A stretch of 53,916 nt of DNA, from the IMG/VR virus record IMGVR_UViG_3300035438_000711, positions 1 to 53,916 of that record; one strand, written 5' to 3'. Below, piece by piece: positions 39,233 to 47,088 of this stretch (positions within the stretch are counted from its first letter, which is position 1; each line of letters opens with the position of its first letter). Under the pieces are notes generated by a model, which saw nothing but the letters and a program-made list of their open reading frames with translations, was not told where the DNA came from and ran no database searches. Made by a program: the position numbers and the translations under genes. The DNA comes from a virus.

Positions 39233-39577
39233 TCAGCCTTTTCCCAGTTCTTCGACGTCTGCCTCCGACATATTGTTGTGCTTCATCGCACGGTCGAAGA
39301 GCCGCGACATAACCGCCGCCGACTTCTGGCCCAACTTTTCAATCTGCTCCCGCGTAAACAGAAGTTTCCCCGCGTCGTCGCACAGCACCCGCTGCAAATA
39401 CTCCGTGCGGAAGTTTTCGATTCCGGTGTCACGCTTACCGATCCACATGCGTTCGTAAGCGTCCCGCTCGGCCACGCTCATCACGCGAACGTAGACCTCG
39501 CCGTTCCATTCCTTCACGTTGATCTTGAGGAGCGTTGCGTCGTCGGCTGCAAGAATCTGGTCTGCTGAAAGCGACAT
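39233..39577 (-). CDS. Tail assembly chaperone, G-like part
   Basis: 114 residues from ATG at 39577. ADDATLLKINVKEWNGEVYV, MSVAERDAYERMWIGKR, NFRTEYLQRVLCDDAGKLLF is the tail chaperone pattern found before tape measure genes. Ends at a slippery GGGAAAA. Needed for loading the tape measure during tail assembly. Confidence 0.85.
   Translation of the reverse strand: MSLSADQILAADDATLLKINVKEWNGEVYVRVMSVAERDAYERMWIGKRDTGIENFRTEYLQRVLCDDAGKLLFTREQIEKLGQKSAAVMSRLFDRAMKHNNMSEADVEELGKG
39239..39245 (-). other. -1 programmed frameshift slippery site GGGAAAA
   Basis: In the 0 frame the codons read CTG GGA AAA GGC TGA, i.e. a canonical X-XXY-YYZ heptamer (G-GGA-AAA) directly before the stop at 39233. 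A -1 slip gives AGG CTG AAC GTG and continues into the T-like frame. The same layout makes the G and GT proteins of lambda-type tails. Confidence 0.88.
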
Positions 39578-39587
39578 TTTATTTCTC

Positions 39588-39908
39588 TTATTCCGGGGTG
39601 ATCTTGAACGTCGCTGCGTACCTTGCAACGTCGTTGACTTTGCCCGCAATCTGCAACGACTGACAGATCGCCTTCGTCGTGAGCGTCAAGCCGCCGCCGG
39701 AAATATCCAGCGTGGCTTTCCTCCCATACGTGGCAATCGAAATCTGCGCAGAGGACAGGCACTTCACATCTATAGTGCCCATGTCAAATGCCCACGCACT
39801 TGCGCGAGCAAGCGGCAGACTGCCGCCGACGTTGACGTTGATCTCCGTCAACTCGCCAAGTGCAATGCTATTCCACGTAACGCTGACGCCTGTGCATACA
39901 TTCGCCAT
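39588..39908 (-). CDS. Second tail tube-like protein
   Basis: 106 residues from ATG at 39908 with GGAGG CCCGTC before it. Strand-rich, LGELTEINVNVGGSLPLARA, DVKCLSSAQISIATYGRKAT, as in small tail tube or tube-initiator proteins. Lies between the probable major tail protein and the chaperones. It may be the tube subunit itself with the preceding gene as a partner. Confidence 0.7.
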   Translation of the reverse strand: MANVCTGVSVTWNSIALGELTEINVNVGGSLPLARASAWAFDMGTIDVKCLSSAQISIATYGRKATLDISGGGLTLTTKAICQSLQIAGKVNDVARYAATFKITPE

Positions 39909-39929
39909 GACGGGCCTCCGTCACGGCAA

Positions 39930-40319
39930 CTAAGCGCGGGCAATACGAACCGTGGCCTGACCGCGAATCGCGTCGTTCGTTGCCAGCGTCAGCGTGGACG
40001 AGTTCACCGTGTAAGCAACACCGGCCACCAGACTGACCGCATTGCTCACGATTGAGCACGTGCCCGTCGAAGCGTCCGCAATGATGCTGCTGCCGAGGTA
40101 GTCAAACTGCACCGTGCGGCCCGTGTCACTCACGCTGCCCTGCAGCGGGCGATCAACAGTCTTGACCTGCGCGCCGGTCGTCAGGCCAAGGTGGCTTACG
40201 TCAATCTTTTCCGCATCGGCGTTCGGGTCGGTGAACGAAATGACGATATTCGTCACGGTGTAGAGCGTCGCGCCAAGCCGGAGCGTGGTGCCTGTACCGT
40301 CGTGCGGGGTGGCTGACAT
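39930..40319 (-). CDS. Probable major tail (tube) protein
   Basis: 129 residues from ATG at 40319 with AGGAGATTTGAAGA. GTTLRLGATLYTVTNIVISF, then DAEKIDVSHLGLTTGAQVKT and FDYLGSSIIADASTGTCS resemble the lambda V / siphovirus tube fold. Position between the tail terminator and the chaperones agrees. Confidence 0.8.
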   Translation of the reverse strand: MSATPHDGTGTTLRLGATLYTVTNIVISFTDPNADAEKIDVSHLGLTTGAQVKTVDRPLQGSVSDTGRTVQFDYLGSSIIADASTGTCSIVSNAVSLVAGVAYTVNSSTLTLATNDAIRGQATVRIARA

Positions 40320-40322
40320 TCT

Positions 40323-40742
40323 TCAAATCTCCTGCCAAAGTATTGAGTACGTTTGCGACACCGAATACAGAGGCGGTGTTTCGCCGCCCGCCAACTGAGC
40401 GAATCCGTCAGACTCGTTATCGAGGCTCACGTTCTTCACTACCACCAAGTCTGACTCACTGGTGCCATACCCATCCAGACACGCCCGGCACTTGTCTGCC
40501 AACTCTCTTACTGCCTCGTACGTCTCGGCATAAAGGTCGAGCGTCAGCACAACGGTGGGCATCCCAATCGGGCCGGAAAGCGACTGCTGCCGCTGCACGC
40601 CCGACCGCCGGTAACAGGCAAACGGGGGCGGGGCAGACGCCGGTGCCAGCACCGGGAAAACCCGCGTGGCAACAATCGCCGCCACGGCAGCGTTGGCGAC
40701 AAGAGCGTTGCGAATAACCGCCTCGGGAGATTTCAGTGCCAT
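40323..40742 (-). CDS. DUF3168 tail completion (terminator) protein
   Basis: 139 residues from ATG at 40742. ALKSPEAVIRNALVANAAVA, RVFPVLAPASAPPPFACYRR and VVLTLDLYAETYEAVRELAD is the DUF3168 pattern of the protein that caps the tail tube. In the expected place between the gp10-like and tube genes. Confidence 0.85.
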   Translation of the reverse strand: MALKSPEAVIRNALVANAAVAAIVATRVFPVLAPASAPPPFACYRRSGVQRQQSLSGPIGMPTVVLTLDLYAETYEAVRELADKCRACLDGYGTSESDLVVVKNVSLDNESDGFAQLAGGETPPLYSVSQTYSILWQEI

Positions 40743-40780
40743 GCCCCCAGCGTGGCAGAAACCGCCGCAGGCTTGCAGCC

Positions 40781-41584
40781 TTACCCGCTGGCCGTGAGGG
40801 CACCAGTGATCGAGCCGGTTGTCTGAAACGTCAACGCCCGAATGGCCGCTTCGAGGGAAATCTTCAACTCGGCCTGCAGCCGGTTCGCCACCTCGGCCTT
40901 GGTTTGGTTCCACGCGGTCTGAATGGGGGGGCGACCGGCTACGCCGCCCGGCTGCACCGCCGAAATCTGAAACGGCTGCGACGACTTTTTGAAGTACGCT
41001 TTGTTGTAACCCGGTTCCGTCCGCACTTCGTCGCTGCCCGTCTCAACAAACTTGAAAGGCCCGAGCCGCTTGAAACTCGACGCGATGTATCCGTTCTGCC
41101 CGCTGACCCAATGCACGACTCCTTTGCCCCGCACGGTTTCTTGGACGCCCATGCGGACGCGGGTGAACGGTGCGGTCGGTGACTTCCGCTGATACGGCGT
41201 GTTCGACAGCCGCGCAAACTTTCGCTCCTTCGTGCCGAACTCCAGCCACCATTGATGGAAGGCTCGATCCGGCCCGGCCCGCACGGTGCCGCCTGCGGCA
41301 CTCGACGCGTTCTCTTTTCCGGCCCGCGTGTACCCAATCAACGCGACCGCGCCGCCGGTGCGCGGGTAAGCCTTGGCCTTGTAGGTCGCCGCCCGCTTAA
41401 GGTTTCCCGTCGGCCCGATTGGCGTCACCTCCCGCAGCCGCAAGTACGCAGGCCAGATAGCCTTTTCCAAAGCGTCCTTCAGCAACTCCGCTGCCGCTGC
41501 TTTGTCGCCAAGGTTTTTGATGCCTTCGCGCAGCGCGGCTAGTTCGGGAAACTCGACGCTGATCTTGATGCCAGCAACAGCCAT
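40781..41584 (-). CDS. HK97 gp10-like neck protein
   Basis: 267 residues from ATG at 41584, sharing one base with the previous stop (TAATG). FPELAALREGIKNLGDKAAA starts the gp10-like domain; TYKAKAYPRTGGAVALIGYT, FHQWWLEFGTKERK follow. Longer than the usual 130-150, because residues about 140-267 form an additional region with FKRLGPFKFVETGSDEV. Head-tail joining. Confidence 0.85.
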   Translation of the reverse strand: MAVAGIKISVEFPELAALREGIKNLGDKAAAAELLKDALEKAIWPAYLRLREVTPIGPTGNLKRAATYKAKAYPRTGGAVALIGYTRAGKENASSAAGGTVRAGPDRAFHQWWLEFGTKERKFARLSNTPYQRKSPTAPFTRVRMGVQETVRGKGVVHWVSGQNGYIASSFKRLGPFKFVETGSDEVRTEPGYNKAYFKKSSQPFQISAVQPGGVAGRPPIQTAWNQTKAEVANRLQAELKISLEAAIRALTFQTTGSITGALTASG

Positions 41585-41901
41585 TACAGCGTCTCCTGAC
41601 AAATCAGTTCGTGGATGCTTCGGTTTTCATGCTCAAGCACGGAAATGATTTCGAGCGTGCGGCCCCGCCACAACAGCCGCATTTGCGACTTCAAACCCGG
41701 TATGTGCCGCATCCGCACGCGGTGGGAAATCTCTACCTGTTGCTGCCCGGCCAGCAGCAACTCGCGGGCCGTCACGCCTTGCACGTCAGCCCACACGGTC
41801 GCAAATTCGCTCCATGCAAATATCGTTTCGCCAAGTGAGTTTCTCGACTCGCTCGACTGCTGCACGGTCACGCGTTCGCGGAGTTGGCCCGCTTTGATCA
41901 T
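41584..41901 (-). CDS. Head closure (head-tail joining) protein
   Basis: 105 residues from ATG at 41901, ATGA-coupled. IKAGQLRERVTVQQSSESRN, LGETIFAWSEFATVWADVQG and HRVRMRHIPGLKSQMRLLWR is the SPP1 gp16 / HK97 head closure pattern. It seals the portal vertex. Confidence 0.9.
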   Translation of the reverse strand: MIKAGQLRERVTVQQSSESRNSLGETIFAWSEFATVWADVQGVTARELLLAGQQQVEISHRVRMRHIPGLKSQMRLLWRGRTLEIISVLEHENRSIHELICQETL

Positions 41902-42344
41902 ATGGCTGTGCCCTCGCCAACAATCACAATGTCGTAGGTCGCCCCAGCCGTGGAGGTGATGTACAGCGTGGCCGAAGTCGTGCCTGCCGCCGTTGGGTTG
42001 ACGTTGAGCAGGACGCCCCCCGGTGCAACACTGCCGGTGTAAGCACCCGTCACGGTCAGCGTGTGCGTGTCGCCGGTATTCTTCAGATAGATCGCCTTGA
42101 GCGCGGTGAGGTTGACCGTCACCGCCGCCCCGTCCCGCGAGTCGGAGAGTGCCGACAGTTGGAACGTGTCGGTGCCGCCCGACACCCGCGAGTCGCTCCA
42201 CACGATTTGTGCTTGGTTCGCCGCCGTGCCTTCGGTCAGCGACGCGAAATAATCCGCACGCGTCACTCGCGTGTTGCGCGCAATGTCGGCGGTGTCGGTT
42301 TCAATCGTCACCAGATTCACGAGAATTTCGGCGGATAGGCTCAT
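41898..42344 (-). CDS. Structural protein, possibly head or connector decoration
   Basis: 148 residues from ATG at 42344 (GGGGG A site upstream, ATGA overlap). EIDTADIARNTRV-type helix (LVNLVTIETDTADIARNTRV) then a strand-rich domain, TDTFQLSALSDSRDGAAVTV and GSVAPGGVLLNVNPTAAGTT. Lies between the connector and head closure genes. No family recognised. Confidence 0.7.
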   Translation of the reverse strand: MSLSAEILVNLVTIETDTADIARNTRVTRADYFASLTEGTAANQAQIVWSDSRVSGGTDTFQLSALSDSRDGAAVTVNLTALKAIYLKNTGDTHTLTVTGAYTGSVAPGGVLLNVNPTAAGTTSATLYITSTAGATYDIVIVGEGTAI

Positions 42345-42943
42345 GTGTAACTCCCCCAAGAAACGCTATCGAGTAGCGACTTTGCACCCAGCGGCACCTC
42401 GCTCATTGTCGCGGCGTCAACCGCTGCACGCTGCTCGTACCAGTGCAGCACAAGCATGAGAATCGCGTGCCTGACCCGCGTAGGCACGCTCGTCCCGGCA
42501 TCGCCGTACCCGCTCCACCACGTGACCGATACGCTGTTTTGATCCAAGAGATGCGACGGCCACGACCCCGCGTAGATATTGCGAATCACACCCGGCGTGG
42601 CATCGCGGTCAACGCGGTACTGCGTCGTGCTCAAGGTCGCCGTGCCGCCGTTGTCGCCGGTTGTGTACGTGATCGTCACCGCCGTGGCGGTGCCGCTGGC
42701 GACCATCGGCGGGCGGGGCAGTTCAATCTCTGCCGGGAACGCGTCCAGCCGCATCACGTACTGCTGCGTGACAAGGCTGCGGTCGAGATAGTCCTCGACC
42801 CACTCTCTCGCTGCCGTTACCAGCGACGATACGTAGGCATCATCTGTGCTGGTGTCGATCCGGCAATGCGACTTCGCCTCGGCAAGCGTCACAGGTTCGA
42901 CCACGGGGGCGGACGTTCGCCGCAGGCTGCGGTAGCGTTTCAT
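42341..42943 (-). CDS. Head-tail connector (gp6-like)
   Basis: 200 residues. PVTLAEAKSHCRIDTSTDDA, YVSSLVTAAREWVEDYLDRS, RHAILMLVLHWYEQRAAV match the HK97 gp6 / phage QLRG-type connector family. Forms the ring below the portal. Confidence 0.9.
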   Translation of the reverse strand: MKRYRSLRRTSAPVVEPVTLAEAKSHCRIDTSTDDAYVSSLVTAAREWVEDYLDRSLVTQQYVMRLDAFPAEIELPRPPMVASGTATAVTITYTTGDNGGTATLSTTQYRVDRDATPGVIRNIYAGSWPSHLLDQNSVSVTWWSGYGDAGTSVPTRVRHAILMLVLHWYEQRAAVDAATMSEVPLGAKSLLDSVSWGSYT

Positions 42944-43140
42944 TTCTTCTGCCTCCGGGGGATGGCGTCTGCGGTTTCGGCGGCGGGTTCAACGCGGGTG
43001 TTTTCAACCAACTCCCGCTGATCGTCGCGGGCGGCGACCGCGTACTCCCAAGCGATCAGCGACTCGGCCTGCCGGTCTGGAAGGTCAATCACTTCGCCGC
43101 GTTTGTACGCCCCGTGCGGCTTCGTCAGTCTGATTCTCAT
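42940..43140 (-). CDS. Small protein before the connector
   Basis: 66 residues from ATG at 43140, ATGA-coupled to the glycosyltransferase. MRIRLTKPHGAYKRGEVIDL, PDRQAESLIAWEYAVAA is a short SH3-like strand set with a charged tail; similar small proteins stand in this place in many HK97-type gene orders. Function unknown. Confidence 0.75.
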   Translation of the reverse strand: MRIRLTKPHGAYKRGEVIDLPDRQAESLIAWEYAVAARDDQRELVENTRVEPAAETADAIPRRQKK

Positions 43141-43871
43141 TCTGACACGCTCCACGCATCCTTCGGCTGCTTCTTTGTTTCCTGCCACTCGGTCGTGTAT
43201 TGGTGAACCGGAGCGGCGAAGTTCTTCCCCGGCCACGTGATCGTGTATTCCCCGTGCCCGATGCAAACTCGCGGAGTCACGTACAGCCGGTTGCCGCACT
43301 TCTTGAACTGCCGCCAGAACGATATATCGGAGTCAGTTCTGCCGTCACCCCAACCGCCCGTCGGGTCTGGCTGTTCGTGGAACCAAGGTTTTGCCATCCG
43401 CTTGAGTGCCCTTGTAGAGATGATCGTGCAGCCGAAATGAGCCGTATCGACTTGCTGCACTGGCTCGTTGAACCACCCAAGCGGCAGGCTCGTCACGCCG
43501 CCTTCCGGCGGGTTGTCGAGCGTGTCAAGCAGCGTCAGCATCGGCCTGCCGTCTTCACGCTTTGTCTGCAGCGGGGCAAGGGCGTCGCACTGGAAAGACA
43601 TAGCAAGAGCGAACAGGTGTTCAACCGATTCCCTGCTCACGAAACTGTCCATATCTAGGGTGATTATATATTCCGTCGTGTCTTGGAAACTCTCAAGCAT
43701 TCGCGTCAAAACCTGACTCCAGAACGCACCCTGCCCGAGCGTCGGGCGGATGTGCAGCGGCATCATCGCTTCAACAAATCCAAACGCGTTGATCAGCGGC
43801 CCGAACCGGGGGCCAGACAGGATCGCTTCCGCACGCACGTCAACCTTCGTGTCGCCAATCTGCACAATCAT
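43137..43871 (-). CDS. Glycosyltransferase inside the head operon
   Basis: 244 residues from ATG at 43871 with GGAGGTTTC. GPRFGPLINAFGFVEAMMPL, YIITLDMDSFVSRESVEHLF with a DxD metal site, and TDSDISFWRQFKKCGNRLYV fit a GT2-like GT-A fold. Follows a terminator and precedes connector genes. Unusual position; it could modify a capsid protein or packaged DNA. Confidence 0.82.
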   Translation of the reverse strand: MIVQIGDTKVDVRAEAILSGPRFGPLINAFGFVEAMMPLHIRPTLGQGAFWSQVLTRMLESFQDTTEYIITLDMDSFVSRESVEHLFALAMSFQCDALAPLQTKREDGRPMLTLLDTLDNPPEGGVTSLPLGWFNEPVQQVDTAHFGCTIISTRALKRMAKPWFHEQPDPTGGWGDGRTDSDISFWRQFKKCGNRLYVTPRVCIGHGEYTITWPGKNFAAPVHQYTTEWQETKKQPKDAWSVSE

Positions 43872-43880
43872 GAAACCTCC

Positions 43881-43917
43881 AAAAAAAACGGCGGGGAGGC
43901 GATTGCCTTCCCCGCCG
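43881..43917 (-). terminator. Rho-independent terminator after the capsid genes
   Basis: Stem CGGCGGGGA-GGC/GCCTTCCCCGCCG with one bulged base (43889-43917), followed on the minus strand by eight T (43881-43888). It would let capsid genes be transcribed more than those downstream. Confidence 0.88.
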
Positions 43918-43943
43918 CTCAGTGTGGTCACTGTGTCAAGCGA

Positions 43944-44387
43944 TTAGCCGACGGCCTGCGTGTTCACGCCCTTGCTGGTGGCGTCCATCGGGCCAGCCTC
44001 GCCGCGACTCAGCCGGGCAACCGTAGCCACGCCAACAGTCAGCGCGGGGGTCGCGTAGACGGTCAGGTAGCGGCTCTTGCCCCGCAAGTCGATGTCGAAC
44101 CGGTGGCTGTACCCAACGGCTGCTCCGGTCGTGGAACCGGCGGCAACCGTGAAGTCGGTGCCACCCACAAAGCCCGACACGTTGGTCTGGCCGCTGCCAG
44201 ACGCGTTGGACTGTGCAAGGCGAAGCACCGTGGCAGCAGCCGTAGCGGCAGCCGTGAACGGCGAGAAGGCAACGTCAATCGAAGCGTAGGCAAAACCGAG
44301 CGTGTCGATTTCGATTGAGTGAGTCGCGCTGTTTGCAACGCTCGCTTCAATCTTCTCGACCGACTTGGTGGCGGCAACGTGGTTCAT
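43944..44387 (-). CDS. Capsid decoration or head protein
   Basis: 147 residues, Ala/Thr/Ser/Gly-rich and strand-rich with few charges (AYASIDVAFSPFTAAATAAA, GSGQTNVSGFVGGTDFTVAA). Directly follows the major capsid gene and is closed by a terminator, the usual context of decoration proteins. No family recognised. Confidence 0.75.
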   Translation of the reverse strand: MNHVAATKSVEKIEASVANSATHSIEIDTLGFAYASIDVAFSPFTAAATAAATVLRLAQSNASGSGQTNVSGFVGGTDFTVAAGSTTGAAVGYSHRFDIDLRGKSRYLTVYATPALTVGVATVARLSRGEAGPMDATSKGVNTQAVG

Positions 44388-44418
44388 GGGTCAATCATCT
44401 CCTGAGAGGGTTTTAGGT

Positions 44419-45810
44419 TCAGCCGAACTTGAGCGCAACAACCGGGCCTGCCTTGGTCGTCGAGCCAAGGTCGTTGACAATCATCGCGTTGCGCGTCGTG
44501 GCAAACGTGAGGGTCTGGTCATATTCGATGTACCGCTCCGAGGCGGTCTTGATCGAGATGGCCCGACGCTCGCCAAAGATCGCCGACTGCGACAGGTCGC
44601 CGAACAGAGCAGCACAGCCAGCAGTCGTGCCGGTCAAACGGCTTTCCATCGGCTGCACCAGCGTGACCGGGTAGCCAAGGAACGTCTCGCCGAATCCTGC
44701 CGCGACGTTGTCGCTGTTGTTGCCACCAGCACCGGACGAGCCGCCGGGGAGCATGGCAAGCCGCAGCATCGCGGAACCCCAGCCAGCCGGGCTGATGTAC
44801 CAGCGGGCGTTGCGGTTGCGAGCGTACAACGGAAGCCGAGCCAACACGTCGGTGAAGTTCTTCATCGTCAGGTCGCCGAAGGTCGTGTTGCTCGTCGCGG
44901 TCACGACCGACGCCGAGTAAGCCGACTGCAGCACCTTGGTGCAGATGCCGGTCACGCCGTGATAAGACAGCCCGCCGTCACCGATAAAGCCCGAGTTGTC
45001 AAACGCTTCGCTGAAAGCCTGTGCCGTCTCGACGGCCATAGCATCAGCGAGGTTGATCACCGAGTCTTCAAGCAGCGAGTTCGGGGTGCGGTTTGCCACG
45101 CCCCAAATCCGTGCGGTCAGTTCCACGTTGTCGAACGTTACGTCCGATGCCGTCACTTCGACGTTCTCGCCAACGGGCCGGGCCGTCAGTCCGCCAGTGC
45201 GGCGGGGGAAGACAAGCGTGTCGGAGTTCATGCTGACGCGCTTCGCGTACTGAGGGAACACACCGAACTCTTCGACAAGGCGGATGATCTCAGAACTGAA
45301 CTCGGGGCTGGTAAGAACGCCGCCGAGATTGTTGATTCCACCAGCCTGCGTGCGGTTTTCAACGCCGTGATCCTTGCACCACCGACGGGCCTCAGCATCG
45401 CCGAACACGTAGCCCTTGAGGTGCATACCGGCACGGTAGGCACGCTCGCTGGCATCCGCACCCTTGAACGCGTGCAGGGGGCCGTGATTCTTCGGGACAG
45501 CGTACTCGCGCTTTTCCACGGCAAACTCCTTGGCTTCTGGGGCAACAACCTTGGCGGGAGCGGAACGCTCCAGCACCGAACGCAATCCCTTCTCCTTGAC
45601 GGCGACGGCCTCAAGGAACTCAATCTTGGCTTTGATCTTCTCGGCCCGCTCGGTCAGCGAACGCAGTGCGTTCTCCTGCTCGTCGGGCATCGCGGCACCG
45701 GCCTCGCCGTCGGGAGCCTCACCCTCGGGGGCTTCCTCTTGTTCCATCGCAGCCTGAATCTGCGCGGTCACGTTCGCAAGTTCGTCGAGCAGTGCCTTGA
45801 TCTTGTCCAC
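44419..45810 (-). CDS. HK97-type major capsid protein
   Basis: 463 residues from GTG at 45810, chosen because AGGAG lies eight bases before it (ATG at 45837 is the alternative). Residues 1-110 are a helical scaffold-like delta domain that the protease would remove. The mature part shows GGVLTSPEFSSEIIRLVEEF, YAKRVSMNSDTLVFPRRTGG, FSEAFDNSGFIGDGGLSYHG, LARLPLYARNRNARWYISPA and AIFGERRAISIKTASERYIE. Confidence 0.93.
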   Translation of the reverse strand: MDKIKALLDELANVTAQIQAAMEQEEAPEGEAPDGEAGAAMPDEQENALRSLTERAEKIKAKIEFLEAVAVKEKGLRSVLERSAPAKVVAPEAKEFAVEKREYAVPKNHGPLHAFKGADASERAYRAGMHLKGYVFGDAEARRWCKDHGVENRTQAGGINNLGGVLTSPEFSSEIIRLVEEFGVFPQYAKRVSMNSDTLVFPRRTGGLTARPVGENVEVTASDVTFDNVELTARIWGVANRTPNSLLEDSVINLADAMAVETAQAFSEAFDNSGFIGDGGLSYHGVTGICTKVLQSAYSASVVTATSNTTFGDLTMKNFTDVLARLPLYARNRNARWYISPAGWGSAMLRLAMLPGGSSGAGGNNSDNVAAGFGETFLGYPVTLVQPMESRLTGTTAGCAALFGDLSQSAIFGERRAISIKTASERYIEYDQTLTFATTRNAMIVNDLGSTTKAGPVVALKFG

Positions 45811-45884
45811 GGTTGGAATCTCCTGTGTGCGAATCATGGCAACGCGGACGCGTCGCCTACGCTTGAAACTAAATGCTCGCCCCG

Positions 45885-46085
45885 TCACCCATCCAGAACG
45901 GAAGAGCGCGGCAGTAAACTACTCGCCCGGCGAACCTCGCGGGCCAGCAGCACATGCTTGTCGGTGCAGCCGCACTCCGTGCAGCGCAGGTACCGAATCT
46001 GGTACTCGCCCTGCTGCTGACTGCTTGCAACAAGCAGCCTGCCGCCCCGGCATTTCTGGCACGAATCCCCGGCTTTAGCGGCCAT
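45885..46085 (-). CDS. Small zinc-ribbon protein
   Basis: 66 residues: two Cys pairs, CQKC (residues 9-12) and CTECGC (35-40), in a ribbon layout. It overlaps the protease stop by 11 bases and precedes the capsid gene. Similar small ribbons are found here in other phages; function unknown. Confidence 0.75.
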   Translation of the reverse strand: MAAKAGDSCQKCRGGRLLVASSQQQGEYQIRYLRCTECGCTDKHVLLAREVRRASSLLPRSSVLDG

Positions 46086-47088
46086 GATTCCTCAAGAACG
46101 CGTGAAGGTCTGGCAACTGCCTGCGGAGGTCGGTCGTGACCGCAAGCCGTCGCATCCGCCCTTGGCGAAACTGGTCATACGAACGCTTCGCAACCGTCAC
46201 GTCGGCGTCGGGGTAGGCTGGGAACGTGGTCGGGGAAACGTCAATCAGCGAATCAACTCGCTTGATCGTCCGCACACTGCGGCCTTCTTCGACGCTCCAA
46301 TCATCGCCACCGGCTCCAACCGTGAACGCAAAGGAACTGCCCCGCACAATATTTGCTTTGATGTTCGCAGCGATGTCTTTGCCGTAGGACGTGTCGGGCA
46401 CGGGAAACTCGTACCGCAGGCCGATGTCGTCAACGGTCAGCCGCAGCGTTTCGGGATAGCGAGCGAGCGGGAAGTTGGCGTCGTGGTTCCACAACGCACG
46501 CGTCTGCAGTGGCTTCTTGCGGCCACGCCGCTCGGTGACGAGTGCGAACGCACCGGGATCAAGCCGCTCAACAAAATCCCCCAAGTCGAGTGACAGCACT
46601 CCGAACTTCGCAGCGTAGCCGACGATCCACTCCTGCGAGGCGTCGCTGCCCTCTTCGCTCCGCGTCTCAACGGAGAGCAGCGGCGTAGGGGATTCAATCT
46701 CGTCAAGGATCAGTGAGCGGCGTTCGACGTTCATTTCCATGCTCCTGTTGTTGTCTGCTGCGTCAATCTGCTTGGTCAGTTTGCTTGCCCATGCCTGCCC
46801 CGGATCGCCGCCCCACAAAGCCCACGCAATCCGGCCAGCACTCGGGAATCCATCCTCACCGGGGCTGAATCCTTCGCCCTTCTTGTCCACTTCGTGCCGG
46901 GCGAAATAACTCGCCATTCGCTTCGCCGTGTCGGGCGAGATGTTCGTGCCGTTCGACAAGTCTCTCGCACGGGCAACGCCGACTGCGGTGCCGCCCCGGT
47001 TGAACTCGTCACGCCACGCCAGCCCCTTCGCGGCTTCGTCGCGGACGCCAGACGGCGGCGAGAAGTCAATGTGGTCATACTTCGCCAT
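46075..47088 (-). CDS. Prohead protease with extra N-terminal domain
   Basis: 337 residues from ATG at 47088. Residues 1-110 are a separate domain (YDHIDFSPPSGVRDEAAKGL, DLSNGTNISPDTAKRMASYF, AGRIAWALWGGDPGQAWASK) known to me as a small stand-alone or fused phage domain of unknown role. Residues about 150-320 are the HK97 U35-type protease: VGYAAKFGVL, RALWNHDANF (catalytic His), GSSFAFTV (Ser) and ISVSPTTFPAYP-like end. Cleaves the capsid delta domain. Confidence 0.88.
   Translation of the reverse strand: MAKYDHIDFSPPSGVRDEAAKGLAWRDEFNRGGTAVGVARARDLSNGTNISPDTAKRMASYFARHEVDKKGEGFSPGEDGFPSAGRIAWALWGGDPGQAWASKLTKQIDAADNNRSMEMNVERRSLILDEIESPTPLLSVETRSEEGSDASQEWIVGYAAKFGVLSLDLGDFVERLDPGAFALVTERRGRKKPLQTRALWNHDANFPLARYPETLRLTVDDIGLRYEFPVPDTSYGKDIAANIKANIVRGSSFAFTVGAGGDDWSVEEGRSVRTIKRVDSLIDVSPTTFPAYPDADVTVAKRSYDQFRQGRMRRLAVTTDLRRQLPDLHAFLRNHGR

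Noticed and set aside
44365-46020. Plus-strand 551-codon open frame opposite the capsid gene
   Set aside because: Antisense shadow of the major capsid gene, no start signal or recognisable domain.
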